Assembly: GCA_964393615.1 (NCBI GenBank)
Contig: CAYMUR010000027.1
Span: forward strand, 1 to 52,134
DNA: 52,134 nucleotides
Direction: 5' to 3'
Source: CAYMUR01 sp964393615
GTDB taxonomy: Bacteria; Planctomycetota; Planctomycetia; Pirellulales; Pirellulaceae
Within the stretch, counting starts at the first letter, position 1. Every line of letters begins with the position of its first letter. The position numbers were made by a program, and so were the translations under genes. Positions 45,356-52,134 of the stretch are shown one piece after another. A model generated the notes under the pieces. That model saw only the letters and a program-made list of their open reading frames with translations, made no database searches and was not told the origin of the DNA.

Positions 45356-46369
45356 ATGACACTTCGCTGGCTGTTATTACTGTCACTTTTTTTGACAGCT
45401 TTAGGGTGTGCAGCAATACCCGAAGTAGCGCACGAGCCTTGCTATCATAATCCATTTCCCCAGCTACAACGTGTGGCGGTGCTACCATTTTTTAACCAGT
45501 CTGACGAGCCACATTTGAATCAAGACAAGGTGGCCCTAGCATACTACAACGAGTTGCAGCAGATTCCTGGATTTGAAGTCATGCCAGTGGGGGTTGTGAA
45601 ACGGAAACTGCTGGCACAACAGGTCGATCTGAATCGAACGACAGATTACCAGGAGATCGCTCGTATGCTAGGTGTGGACGCAGTTGTAGTGGGTGCGATC
45701 ACTGATTTCGATCCGTATTACCCGCCACGGTTGACGATGGCAGTGAACTGGTATGCAGCCAATCCGTATTTCCACACCATACCCCCCGGTTATGGATTGC
45801 CCTGGGGCACTCGGGAGGAGAAATCTATTCCGGATGCTCTGGTGTTCGAAGCCGAATTTGCGCTAGCACGAGAACAGTTGGCAACACAGACACCGAATCC
45901 AGATGGGGACACGACGGCTAACCGTGCTGAAAAAAATATTTTGTCGAATACCGTGGCTCAACAGCACAGCAACCCCAACGATGTCAAGCATGCGGTGCAT
46001 TCGTCTTGCGCGGGCAGTGCAGTTGACGTATTCGATACAATGAATTCAGACGCACCTGCCAACTGGCCTGATCCACGCGGTTTTGTGCCTCGACCTCCTG
46101 GTCTAAAGCCATCGTCTTATACGCCACATCGCGGGCCAATTATGGCACATGTTCGTACTTGTAATGGCCATGACAGTGATTTTACGGCAGCGCTGGAAAA
46201 CTATTACTTCTTTCGCGATGACGCACGTTTTGGCGGTTGGCAAAGTTATCTAGAGAGAAGTGATGATTTTATTCGCTTCTGCTGCTATCTACATCTGACT
46301 GAAATGCTTTCTGCCCGCGGAGGAGCGAGTAAAACGCAAGTGGCGTGGCGCTGGCCTATTGGCCGATAG
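45356..46369 (+). CDS. lipoprotein with CsgG/LpoB-like N-terminal domain
   Basis: 337 aa. Type II signal peptide MTLRWLLLLSLFLTALGC with lipidated Cys18. Residues ~38-125 (RVAVLPFFNQSDEPHLNQDKVA ... IARMLGVDAVVVGAITDFDPYY) have the pattern of the anticodon-binding-like fold of CsgG/LpoB/TolB-N lipoproteins: a strand with AVLPF, then a helix, then GVDAVVVG. The middle is disordered, Asn/Thr/Pro-rich. The C-terminal ~80 residues contain an aromatic cluster (FGGWQSYLERSDDFIRFCCYLHL) seen in similar planctomycete proteins. Probably an envelope assembly or outer-membrane lipoprotein; partner unknown. Confidence 0.72.
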   Translation: MTLRWLLLLSLFLTALGCAAIPEVAHEPCYHNPFPQLQRVAVLPFFNQSDEPHLNQDKVALAYYNELQQIPGFEVMPVGVVKRKLLAQQVDLNRTTDYQEIARMLGVDAVVVGAITDFDPYYPPRLTMAVNWYAANPYFHTIPPGYGLPWGTREEKSIPDALVFEAEFALAREQLATQTPNPDGDTTANRAEKNILSNTVAQQHSNPNDVKHAVHSSCAGSAVDVFDTMNSDAPANWPDPRGFVPRPPGLKPSSYTPHRGPIMAHVRTCNGHDSDFTAALENYYFFRDDARFGGWQSYLERSDDFIRFCCYLHLTEMLSARGGASKTQVAWRWPIGR

Positions 46370-46473
46370 GACCTTTAGGCTTCCACACGGTCTGGAAAAA
46401 TCCGCCAGCATACTTCCCCCCCTCCATCTGCTTTTTTAGCATACGCCGATTCGCCGGAAGGAGAGCTTGGACT

Positions 46474-46731
46474 GTGACACAAGACGTGAATGTATTGGCA
46501 TTGGTGAAAGGTTCCGAGCGTTACATCTTTCTGTACGATGATGATAATCGTGCTGAGACGTTACGGATGTTGGGCCGTTACGCTTCCAATCCTGAACTAA
46601 GTTTTACTTGGTACGATGCGGCAGTTTTGAGTCAGAAGGTTCGGCAAACCAATCCTTCCTCGATGGGGACCGAACCTCGTTTTAACATGCCGGAAGCAAG
46701 TGACCAGTTGGACCCTGACGAGACGGTCTAG
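46474..46731 (+). CDS. small conserved hypothetical protein upstream of xer
   Basis: 85 aa from a GTG at 46474, chosen because AAGGAG lies 10 nt upstream; the open frame reaches further back only through non-conserved sequence. The protein, starting MTQDVNVLALVKGSERYIFL, has a compact mixed alpha/beta pattern with YDDDNRAETLRMLGRYASNPELSFTWYDAAVLSQKVRQ, which I believe recurs in planctomycetes, but I know no function. It ends 6 bp before the recombinase gene, suggesting a two-gene operon. Confidence 0.65.
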   Translation: MTQDVNVLALVKGSERYIFLYDDDNRAETLRMLGRYASNPELSFTWYDAAVLSQKVRQTNPSSMGTEPRFNMPEASDQLDPDETV

Positions 46732-46737
46732 TCAGTC

Positions 46738-47643
46738 ATGCAAGCCGCCGTTGACCGATTTCTTACGTACCTTCGTTTTGAACGCAATGCGTCGGATCTA
46801 ACGATCAAGAGTTATCATGAAGACTTGGTGGCACTGCTCGAATATCTGTCAGAAAGTTTTGACCGCCTGCCCGATCCACAAGACGTCACGACACTCGATT
46901 TGCGCAGTTACATTTCCGGACTTCACGAAGCAGGATATGCCCGAACGTCGATTTCCCGTCGTCTAGCTTCGACTCGCAGCTTTTATCGTTTTCTTTTACG
47001 AGAAGGTGTATTGGAGTCAAATCCAGCGAAACCACTCCGCAATCCCCGTGCTGCGCGGAATTTGCCGCATTTCCTCTCAACACAGGAAATAGGCCGTTTA
47101 CTCAACGCGCCACGGCGCCAGGAAGTACTTGGCCGTCGTGATCATGCTATTCTCGAAACGATGTATTCTGCTGGACTGCGAGTCAGCGAATTGGTCCAAA
47201 TTAACGAAGGTGACCTTGATCTTGATGAAGGATTAGTCCGTGTTCAAGGCAAAGGCCGCCGCGAACGTTTGGCACCACTGGGATCGTATGCTGTGAAGGC
47301 GATACGGTGTTGGCTGGACCGACGCCAGCTTGCTGATAAAGAACCTTCGGGTCTTAACGCACCGGTTTATGTCAACAAATTCGGTCGCCGTATTACGACT
47401 CGGAGTGTAGCCCGCATGCTCGAAAAATATCTTAAACTCACCGGACTTGACTTACGGACCACACCACACACGCTTCGCCACAGTTTTGCAACTCATTTAC
47501 TGGACCGTGGTGCGGATATTCGTAGTGTTCAGGAGCTATTGGGGCACAAGAGTCTGGTAACGACACAAATCTACACGCATGTCAGCACGGCAGGACTCAA
47601 GGCCGCCTATGAAAAGTCCCATCCTCGAGCGAAATCCGACTGA
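46738..47643 (+). CDS. xerC: tyrosine recombinase XerC/XerD type
   Basis: 301 aa, standard Xer length. N-terminal core-binding domain (VDRFLTYLRFERNASDLTIKSY) and catalytic domain with all active residues: Arg148 (GLRVSEL), Lys172 (VQGKGRRER), His244 and Arg247 (HTLRHSFATHLL), His270 (LGHKSLVTTQ) and Tyr279 (IYTH). Such enzymes resolve chromosome dimers at dif. The call between XerC and XerD is not secure. No dif-like site or mobile element is visible next to it, and it pairs with the small conserved gene upstream, so it is probably the housekeeping recombinase rather than an integrase. Confidence 0.92.
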   Translation: MQAAVDRFLTYLRFERNASDLTIKSYHEDLVALLEYLSESFDRLPDPQDVTTLDLRSYISGLHEAGYARTSISRRLASTRSFYRFLLREGVLESNPAKPLRNPRAARNLPHFLSTQEIGRLLNAPRRQEVLGRRDHAILETMYSAGLRVSELVQINEGDLDLDEGLVRVQGKGRRERLAPLGSYAVKAIRCWLDRRQLADKEPSGLNAPVYVNKFGRRITTRSVARMLEKYLKLTGLDLRTTPHTLRHSFATHLLDRGADIRSVQELLGHKSLVTTQIYTHVSTAGLKAAYEKSHPRAKSD

Positions 47644-47648
47644 TACAC

Positions 47649-48284
47649 TCAGATAAATTTTTTACGTACTGCCCAAACTGCCACTTGTGTACGGTCGTTA
47701 AAATTAAGTTTTCTCAGCACGTTCTGTACATGTTCTTTTACGGTTTCAACGCTGATCGACATTGAGAAGCCGATTTCCCGGTTACTTAATCCGTATCCGA
47801 GGTGCCGAAGTACCTGTGATTCACGTAGTGTTAGTGGGATGTCTAACTTGACGTCGTTAATATGATTTTGTTTCAGCGATGATTGGACATTTGCCAATAG
47901 GCCCATGTTCGTGGGGCTATTACCGTCGACCACCTGTAACAAAGCATCTATTAACTGACGTTGTCCCAGACTTTTTAAGAGGTATTCGGCCGCCCCCCAA
48001 GCGTGAGATCTGGCGACGTATGTTGGGTTGTCATAGGCGGAGAATATCACCACTTTCGTTGTGGGACTCTTTGCGAGAATCTGCCCGATGACCTTCAACC
48101 CGTCGTCATTGCCTAAGAACACATCGGTCATTACACAGACAGGTTGATGTGTGCTTACCTGTTGGAGCAAACCACGAGCGCTATGAGCAGTAGTGACGAC
48201 CTCAAAGTCTGAATTGCAAAATAAGCTAACAAGGCCTGCCCGAACTACCTCGTGCCCATCCGCTACAATGATTGGGATGGTCAT
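47649..48284 (-). CDS. NarL/LuxR-type response regulator
   Basis: 211 aa. Receiver domain (1-120) with phospho-acceptor Asp54 (CVMTDVFLGNDDG), switch Ser in VIFSAYD and Lys in YLLKSL; the acidic pocket reads ADGHE, keeping one Asp (9) where most have two adjacent acids. The C-terminal LuxR helix-turn-helix (~150-205) is clear: LTLRESQVLRHLGYGLSNREIGFSMSISVETVKEHVQNVLRKL. A transcription regulator; no histidine kinase adjacent. A 15-bp tandem repeat lies 20 bp upstream of its start. Its 3' end is 5 bp from the convergent xer gene. Confidence 0.9.
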   Translation of the reverse strand: MTIPIIVADGHEVVRAGLVSLFCNSDFEVVTTAHSARGLLQQVSTHQPVCVMTDVFLGNDDGLKVIGQILAKSPTTKVVIFSAYDNPTYVARSHAWGAAEYLLKSLGQRQLIDALLQVVDGNSPTNMGLLANVQSSLKQNHINDVKLDIPLTLRESQVLRHLGYGLSNREIGFSMSISVETVKEHVQNVLRKLNFNDRTQVAVWAVRKKFI

Positions 48285-48304
48285 GAAATGACTGGTTCCA
48301 CTTC

Positions 48305-48334
48305 TTCGTTCCTCACGTTTTCGTTCCTCACGTT
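48305..48334. repeat. 15-bp exact tandem duplication upstream of the NarL-type gene
   Basis: TTCGTTCCTCACGTT occurs twice in perfect tandem (48305-48319 and 48320-48334), with a partial third match after it. Read on the minus strand each unit contains GAGGAA. It lies within 21-50 bp of the start of the NarL-type regulator, in its leader or promoter. It may be a binding site or a recent slippage event. Confidence 0.55.
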
Positions 48335-48708
48335 TTCCACGTCGTTGTATCGTACAGGTGACTCTTGATTTCGCTAACCTGTGAACGACGTTTTTGAAAA
48401 GAATTGCGGGTTACCGCATCGAAGAGTAGGAAGTTGTATGCTCTTAGCGTTGTCTCAGGCAGGGTTTTCGGATAGCCGGTCATAGCGAATTTACCAGCTG
48501 GAAATGGTTGTTTGGCCGATTTCTACCTCATTTGTCCCAGAAAACAGACACGTACCATCGTTCAAGTTGACGAACGGCAACCGGTGACGTAGATAATTGT
48601 CGACGGCAAGCGTTTCTGACGCCCTTGCCATCCTCCCGATAGAGTTATTGTGACTTGTTCCCAAATCGGTGCAGTGAGGCATCGGCAACAAAAACCAGAG
48701 AAGACCCG

Positions 48709-50115
48709 ATGAAAAACCAATCATTACTATTGGTCGATGATGATCGTCACGTTTTAGATTCGATGGCCGGCTGGTTGCGTGAACAGGGGTTCCAAGTCGA
48801 TGAGTCGAGTTGTTACGCATCCGCGATGCAGCGTTTGTCCCAAACCAAATATGATCTTGTTTTGGCGGATATCCGTCTCGAAGATGGAGATGGTTTTGAT
48901 ATTCTGGCGCATTGCCGAGTGACCTTTCCCGACATGCCGGTAATACTTATCACTGGTTATGGGACAGTCGATACGGCCATTGAGGCAATACGCGCTGGTG
49001 CGTTCGACATGCTGACCAAGCCGCTCATTGATGAAGAACTATTAGTGGCAATCAGGCGCGCCTTCTCCCAGCAGCAAGTGCTTGAGGAAAATAAGACACT
49101 GAAAGCTCAACTTGACATCCGTTTTGGTATGTCGAATGTCGTGGGTCGTGACCACCGTATGTTGCGAATGTTCGAGATGATCGACAGTATTGCCGACACC
49201 AAGACAACCGTGTTGATTACGGGCGAGAGCGGTACTGGAAAATCTTTGGTTGCACGGGCCATCCACCGTGCAAGTTCTCGTCGTGACAAGCCTTTTGTCG
49301 AAGTGGCATGCGGAGCACTTCCTGAAACGCTTCTGGAAAGCGAGCTTTTTGGTCACGTCGCGGGATCTTTTACCGGTGCGACATTGGACAAAAGCGGCAA
49401 ATTTATGCAAGCAGATAGCGGTACAATCTTCCTGGATGAAATTGGCACGGCGTCTGCTGGGATGCAAGTCAAGCTGTTACGTGTGCTACAGGAATTTGAA
49501 TTCGAACAAGTTGGCGGAATGAAAACTTACAATGTAGATTCCCGCGTTATTCTAGCTACGAACGAAGATCTCGCAAATGCTGTCAGCGAAGGTCGGTTTC
49601 GCCAGGACTTATTTTACCGCATTAATGTAATTAATGTAGAATTGCCTGCCTTGCGTCAGCGCATCTCTGATATTCCTCTTTTGGCAGGCCATTTTTTAAA
49701 GTCGGTTTGTGAGGAAACCGGAAAACAAGTTCATCGTTTTGCCGACTCGAGCATGGAGGTTTTACAACGGTATCATTGGCCGGGTAACGTTCGTGAACTT
49801 CAAAATGTTGTGGAACGTGCCGTGCTACTTGGAAAAGGTGACGTAATTACGGTTGAGGATTTGCCGAAAGAACTAACCTCTGATGCGCCTGTTTCCGTCC
49901 GTCCTGTTACGGGACGAACGCTTAAAGAAGCGTTGGCGGGTCCTGAACGGCAGATCATTTTGGACGTTCTTGAACAAAATAATTGGAACCGCAATGCGAC
50001 GGCTGATATCCTTGGTATTAACCGCACAACGCTTTATAAGAAGATGAAGCGATTAGGGTTAGAAGAGCAACGTGGGATGTGCAGTTTTGCGGAGACTATC
50101 GAACCGGTAGGCTAA
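48709..50115 (+). CDS. NtrC-type sigma-54-dependent response regulator
   Basis: 468 aa. Receiver (LLVDDDRHVLDSM; phospho-acceptor Asp in LADIRLEDGDG; LITGYG; LTKPL), AAA+ domain (Walker A GESGTGKS; GSFTGA at 219-224 in the sigma-54 contact loop; Walker B GTIFLDEIGTAS; RQDLFYRINVI), and a C-terminal Fis-type helix-turn-helix (ILDVLEQNNWNRNATADILGINRTTLYKKMKRLG). It should activate sigma-54 promoters on phosphorylation. The contact loop is a Ser variant of the canonical GAFTGA. The start at 48709 is the receiver's natural start. No histidine kinase adjacent. Confidence 0.95.
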   Translation: MKNQSLLLVDDDRHVLDSMAGWLREQGFQVDESSCYASAMQRLSQTKYDLVLADIRLEDGDGFDILAHCRVTFPDMPVILITGYGTVDTAIEAIRAGAFDMLTKPLIDEELLVAIRRAFSQQQVLEENKTLKAQLDIRFGMSNVVGRDHRMLRMFEMIDSIADTKTTVLITGESGTGKSLVARAIHRASSRRDKPFVEVACGALPETLLESELFGHVAGSFTGATLDKSGKFMQADSGTIFLDEIGTASAGMQVKLLRVLQEFEFEQVGGMKTYNVDSRVILATNEDLANAVSEGRFRQDLFYRINVINVELPALRQRISDIPLLAGHFLKSVCEETGKQVHRFADSSMEVLQRYHWPGNVRELQNVVERAVLLGKGDVITVEDLPKELTSDAPVSVRPVTGRTLKEALAGPERQIILDVLEQNNWNRNATADILGINRTTLYKKMKRLGLEEQRGMCSFAETIEPVG

Positions 50116-50137
50116 TCACAAACCATCATCGAGCTTC

Positions 50138-50164
50138 ACGCCGTTATCAAGGCGTTTATTTTCT
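50138..50164 (+). terminator. Rho-independent terminator
   Basis: ACGCC (50138-50142) pairs with GGCGT (50151-50155) across GTTATCAA, followed by the T-rich TTATTTTCT. It lies 22 bp after the stop of the NtrC-type gene. The stem is short, but position and T-tract fit. Confidence 0.55.
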
Positions 50165-50231
50165 AGCCCCAGCCTTACCATTGGGTGTACTGGGTGAGCG
50201 TTGATTATTGATTTGCTCTCGATGTAACTGC

Positions 50232-51930
50232 TTAGGCAGCTTTCAGGATGCCTGCGCCAAACGTAAAACCGCCACCGAAAGCACAGAGTGCCACGCGATC
50301 ATTCTTTTTCAGTTGTGGCAGGACTTCAACCAGACAAAGTGGAATACTGGACGAAGAGGTGTTGCCGTGATGGCGGATATTGCTGAAAACATCCACATCG
50401 ACACGGTTACGCATGGCTTCAATGATACGACCGTTGGCTTGATGGGGCACGACGACGCGTAGATCGGAAGGCGCAATTTCTTCTCGGGCACAGGCACGAT
50501 TGAGACTGGACAACATCGTGCGCACGGCTTCGCTGAAAACACGGCGCCCTTGCATTTGAATGAATCCGTGATCGCGGAATGGTACTGAAAGTACACTTCC
50601 ATCTTCACCTTTGGCGGACAGTTCGGGTCGTCGTAAAACACTGATGGCTTGTGATAGGTGTTCCTCACCGTATAGCAAGGTCGCGGAAGCCGCATCACCA
50701 AAAATGATCGCCGTGTCGAGATCTTTTGGATCCAACAAAGGAGACAAAACTTCGGAAGTCACTAAAAGTACACGACCCCGGGGACTGCTTTGCAGGTAGT
50801 CGTAGCCAGATTGTAATGCATACAAATACCCCGAACAGGCTGCATTAATGTCATAGGCTTGAAGCATTGGTGGGGTTCTGCCATTGGCCAGACCGCTAAG
50901 AACCTGGCATGCCATCGAGGGTGTCATCATGGTGGGGCTTGTGGTGGCACAAATGACGGCATCCAAGTCGTCGACGATCAATTGTTCTTGGTCCAGCAGT
51001 TGCCAGCAGGCTCGTACTGCCATGCTGACGGCTGTTTCATTGGGTGCTGCCCAGTGCCGTGTTTCAATCCCGGTGCGACGTAAAATGTCGTCAGCAGACA
51101 TCTGATTGCTTTGTGAAGCAAGTTCTTCATTGGTTACTTGTCGACTGCCAATGGCTGTTGCCACCTGGGACATCCCCACGACGTAGTCTCGTCGTGGGCC
51201 TTCACGTCGGGGGATGGATACAACATTGGTTTTTGGCTTTTGTTTCAGCAGTGGAGTACCGGGGTTTTCGCTAGTGACTGGTTGACGTCGCTTTATTTCT
51301 TGATGGCATTCCACATATAAGATTGGTTGTCCGACGGCGACAGTATCTCCCTCGGACAAGGAGATGGTGCCTACGGTACCGGTGATGGGTGAGGTCAACT
51401 CAAATACGCTTTTGGTAGCTTCGAGTGAGGCGACCAAGTCACCCCGTTCAATGGCCTCACCTGGTTCAACGTGGATTTCAACAATGGTGACCGTTTCGTC
51501 CGAAGGTCCCGAACCAACCGCTTCGATTGGTACGATTCCACTATTAGATGTAGCAGCAGGGGCGACCCACTCGATTTCGATATCTAGCAGCTCACACGCT
51601 GTTTCTAGCACGCGACGATAAGACGGCAGAATAGCGAGCTGATTTGCAAAGTTACATGGTAAGAATGTATCGGGTCGAGTCACGCGGCGCATCGTAACGG
51701 GCATCCGCCCTTTTTCTGCGACAGTGGCAATGATTTCTGCACCGACGCCACAACTATGGTTGTCTTCGTGAACCACAATAAGGCGTGCGGTCTTTTCGAC
51801 CGAAGCGAGTACAGCCTGTTCATCCCAGGGTGAAATAGACCGCAGGTCGAGTACTTCGGCTTCCCGCCGCTCAATGACCACATGCGCGGCCTGCGGCTGG
51901 AGTTGCAGCGGGTGGTCGAGCGCACAAATA
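50232..51930 (-). CDS. E1-beta C-terminal / lipoyl / ketoacyl-ACP synthase III fusion (5' partial)
   Basis: Read from the 5' side: (1) the C-terminal transketolase-like domain of a 2-oxoacid dehydrogenase E1 beta subunit (EVLDLRSISPWDEQAVLASV, LIVVHEDNHSCGVGAEI), (2) a lipoyl-type domain with the attachment Lys in SLEATKSVFELTSP (codon 51411-51413), (3) a ~320-residue KAS III domain with Cys (DINAACSGYLYAL, codon 50835-50837), His (VPHQANGR) and Asn (HHGNTSSSSIP). E1 decarboxylates a 2-oxo acid and loads the acyl group on lipoate; KAS III condenses an acyl starter with malonyl-ACP. The arrangement suggests direct delivery of a starter acyl unit. No E2 acyltransferase domain is present. The frame stays open to 52130, but beyond about 51930 homology is lost and the DNA looks foreign, so the rest of E1 beta is missing. 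Confidence 0.82.
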
Positions 51931-51936
51931 TAGAGC

Positions 51937-52134
51937 CCCGCAGCGAGGACTTCCTGCAGCGGTACTTCGAGATGGGCATCGACGGGGCCTTCATCCTGCG
52001 CAAGGTCGGCAAGAAGCTCGAGAAGGGCGTGCTCCCGGGCAGCGTGTCCTACACCCAGTCCATCCGCTCCACCGACAAGTTCCTGCGCGAGGCGGCCAAG
52101 CACAAGCATTTCATCGAGAACGCCACCCACCTGC
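51937..52134 (+). other. GC-rich foreign-looking segment at the window end
   Basis: From about 51937 to the end, plus-strand codons in the frame starting at 51960 (RYFEMGIDGAFILRKVGKK...) end in G or C almost without exception for ~58 codons, unlike any other gene in the window. The minus-strand fusion ORF crossing it has no E1-beta homology here. I take it as coding DNA of an unrelated high-GC organism, joined by misassembly. The protein is not recognised. The junction is placed only approximately (51890-51960). Confidence 0.6.

Noticed and set aside
46738..47643. Xer gene as an integrase of a mobile element
   Set aside because: No att-like direct repeats, tRNA target or other phage or integron genes nearby, and length and motifs fit housekeeping Xer.

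Overview
The window looks like a contig from a planctomycete, most likely of the Pirellulales. This rests on lineage-typical protein families seen together: an LEPR-XLL N-terminal motif on a giant Calx-beta protein (29758-34260), a BBP7-type outer-membrane barrel (34411-36024), an SHD1-domain protein (17970-18719), the small basic protein shared by Planctomycetes, Verrucomicrobia and Chlamydiae (11263-11505), the Planctomycete/Verrucomicrobia-restricted Minf_1886-like protein (24730-25161), Ser/Thr kinases with an N-terminal helper region, and DUF1573, DUF11 and HEAT-repeat envelope proteins. Base composition is near 50% GC throughout except the last ~200 bp. No tRNA, rRNA, CRISPR array or insertion sequence was found.

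Layout. 1-6.9 kb: a DUF11 surface protein, a HpcH/HpaI aldolase preceded by a translationally coupled mini-ORF, a zinc-ribbon membrane protein, a sugar epimerase/isomerase and scpB. 7.7-13 kb: rpe, a degenerate histidine-phosphatase homologue, accD, a Ser/Thr kinase, the small basic protein and a HEAT-repeat exported protein. 13-17.2 kb: ilvB divergent from a membrane-anchored Ser/Thr kinase, then a small anchored protein. 18-25.4 kb: SHD1 protein, exported thioredoxin-like protein, a receiver-only response regulator, transketolase, a PSP1 protein, the Minf_1886 protein and a small membrane protein. 25.6-36 kb: exported PHP-domain protein, YkgJ-type cysteine-cluster protein, SDR dehydrogenase, the giant Calx-beta protein and the BBP7 barrel. 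36.3-40.4 kb, minus strand: ffh-rpsP-trmD-rplS-yraN, with no rimM. 41-47.6 kb: DUF1573 protein, M32 carboxypeptidase, two lipoproteins, bshB1-like deacetylase, a small conserved protein and a Xer recombinase. 47.6-50.1 kb: a NarL-type and an NtrC-type response regulator. 50.2 kb to the end: an unusual fusion of an E1-beta C-terminal domain, a lipoyl domain and ketoacyl-ACP synthase III.

Most of the window is housekeeping: pentose phosphate enzymes (rpe, tkt), fatty-acid initiation (accD and the KAS III fusion), branched-chain amino acids (ilvB), translation and secretion (rpsP, trmD, rplS, ffh), chromosome maintenance (scpB, xer) and thiol metabolism (bshB1). Planctomycete envelope proteins and regulators are scattered between them. 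Genes are widely spaced, and several gene-free gaps of 400-870 bp contain perfect inverted repeats.

The most striking object is the E1-beta/lipoyl/KAS III fusion, which could link oxidative decarboxylation of a 2-oxo acid directly to fatty-acid or polyketide chain initiation. Its 5' end is lost: the last ~200 bp of the window looks like unrelated very GC-rich coding DNA on the opposite strand, probably an assembly chimera. A second notable gene is the phosphoglycerate-mutase-like protein beside rpe, which has lost both catalytic histidines.
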